This document shows positions 62,251 to 64,000 of a stretch of DNA of 64,000 nucleotides, in pieces. The DNA comes from Opisthocomus hoazin (lineage: Eukaryota > Chordata > Aves > Opisthocomiformes > Opisthocomidae): positions 11,173,216 to 11,237,215 of the forward strand of contig NC_134433.1 in NCBI RefSeq assembly GCF_030867145.1, written 5' to 3'. The notes beneath the pieces are model-generated. The model was not told the DNA's origin, did not search any database, and saw nothing but the letters and a program-made list of their open reading frames with translations. The position numbers and the translations under genes were made by a program. Each line of letters opens with the position of its first letter. The first letter of the stretch is position 1.

Positions 62251-64000
62251 AAACAAGAGCATCAGAAGTGCATGTGGTATTCTGGAAGCGTTCACTTTTG
62301 TGAAGATAATGTCTCTTCTTTCTGCTGCGTATCTGTTTGTCCATTCAAGGATTGCATTGATCTTTCTGATACAAGAATGTATTTGGAGGGTCTGTGTTCT
62401 CTCACACTTCAGTTGTGCAAAATGCCTTTCAGAATATGATGTTCCAGGATACAGTACACTGATTTCAGTCGTTCCTTCCCCATACAAAAGGTTCCAGTGG
62501 ACTTTCCTCCTAGAGTCCAACTTCGATTTTATTCAGGTACATTTGGCAGTTATTTCAAGCTGTTATGCATTAATTCAAGAGGCTGATCCTGTTCAAAAGA
62601 ACAAAAAAAAAAGAAAAAAAAACACACCTCAAAACAACTTGTTCATCCTAGTGATGATTTGGTGCTGACAAGGCTGATAAATGTTACTGTTGAACTGCTC
62701 ATTTCCTATGAGTTTTAAGATTTTGTGTACGCTTACTTTGCTGGAGACACTCAGCCTCATGACTGAGTCAGTTTGTAGCAGGTTATACAGAGGCAAATTA
62801 GTGTTTCATGCTCTAGATTTCTGTCATAAAATAAGTTTCGTGTCAGTGAATTTACCTGAGATTCAGTTTTCTCCATATGACTTCAAAGATGTTTGCTGCC
62901 CTGGCCCTCTTAAAATTTCTATGACTTTTTCTTTTGACGTAAGTGTCTACATAGCCTTGATCCTTAAAAGGCTCACATCTAAAATAGTGGCATATACACG
63001 CTTATGTTTCTGTCATCAGGTTTGTCTAAAACTTGATGTCTATACCACTTGTTACAAAGCATGGTTTCCCACTTCCAATGCTAGCGGAAGTGCAGCATTC
63101 CCAGATCAGATTATATGCTTATGTAGTGGACTTAAGCTGTCTTGAAGAGCTCTAGGGATGCTGCCTGTCCAGCCAGAAGTCATCTCCTGTGAGACCACAG
63201 AGCTAAGAACTGCCACTGAGGTGAAATTCCAGAGTTCTTACTAAGTCAAAAGCTGTAAGTTACATCTCGTCAACAAAAGTTGGTGGGGTTTTGCAGCTTT
63301 TCAGCATTATGATTTGGCAGAATAAGGTGGAATCTTCTCTTTCCGTGCAGGGTTCATATTTCTTACTGATACGTGCATTAGCTTCCTTATCTCCTGGTGA
63401 TGCCAATTTCTGTTTTGGTTTTTGTAATTGTTGAGGGTATTGCTTTTGTTTTCTGGCTCTTGCATTTGTGCTGATTTCTTCTGAAAGTCATTCAGGGCTG
63501 TTAATGCATGCAAATGTGCATTTTCCGATGACTTAGTTCTGCTGCTTTGAATTTCCTGTAACCAGCTTCACTGATGTTTATGTTCCTTCAGGATACTTCA
63601 AAACTTATTTATCGGGTGGTTGTCTATGTTGATCTTATTGAATCTGCCCTTTTCTGTATTAGAACCCCTTTTTGCTCTCTTGAAAGTACTTCTTGTAATG
63701 TTAGCTTTCCATGCTGACAGTGCTACTTTGAAGGGAGTTTTGGAGCAGTGACAGCTTGAAGAATTCTGCTAGCTTTGTACTCGAGAGCTAAGTCTCGGCA
63801 CTGTTAGATATTCCCTGCAGAGAAACAGACTTGCAAAGTAAGCATCTCTTTCTTGCTAAAAGAGTTACTCATTAAAGCATAAATCTTTTCCTCTCCACTA
63901 CCCTCCCCCAGCCTTCCACAATTCTTCCCATAACTGATTACACAGTGAATGGTGCCTAGTGGAAATAGAACATCATGCCTTTTTTTTCCTAGCTGAGCCT

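Overview
The window is vertebrate genomic DNA and almost certainly from a bird. It carries CR1 retroposons (the dominant avian LINE), short introns, CpG-island promoters, and a CRK first exon of the avian type. As I recall the chicken CRK protein, a few residues differ here, so I read this as a bird other than chicken. There is no prokaryotic gene organisation. Most long reading frames are chance ORFs, inflated further in CpG islands.

Layout, left to right. (1) About 1-12 kb: the 3' end of LRRC75A on the + strand. Its last coding exon is 9667-10252, its 3' UTR runs to a cluster of poly(A) signals at about 11.85-11.93 kb, and 1-9666 reads as its upstream intron. (2) About 12-28.9 kb: intergenic, with one CR1 fragment and an unexplained 317-codon ORF. 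(3) 28.9-30.9 kb: a minus-strand snoRNA host gene, the apparent orthologue of SNHG29 (LRRC75A-AS1). It has a 5'TOP-like start at the edge of a CpG island and two box C/D snoRNAs, SNORD49-like and SNORD65, each about 70 nt upstream of a 3' splice site. (4) 34.5-52.7 kb: the complete NCBP3 gene (nuclear cap-binding protein subunit 3) on the minus strand. Thirteen coding exons were mapped by splice sites and frame, giving a 604-residue protein. A CR1 LINE lies antisense in intron 1 and a small CR1 tail lies in intron 9. (5) 52.5-57.3 kb: the NCBP3 and CRK promoters, head to head about 4 kb apart, each in a CpG island. (6) 56.85-64 kb: CRK coding exon 1 (N-terminal half of the SH2 domain) and the first part of intron 1. 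The remaining CRK exons lie beyond the window.

The genes do not form a single pathway. NCBP3 acts in RNA cap binding and mRNA export, SNHG29 supplies rRNA 2'-O-methylation guides, CRK is a signalling adaptor, and LRRC75A is a poorly characterised leucine-rich-repeat protein. The most informative features are the gene order, which joins loci that lie apart on human chromosome 17p, and the compact snoRNA host gene. I did not find a convincing new biological system.
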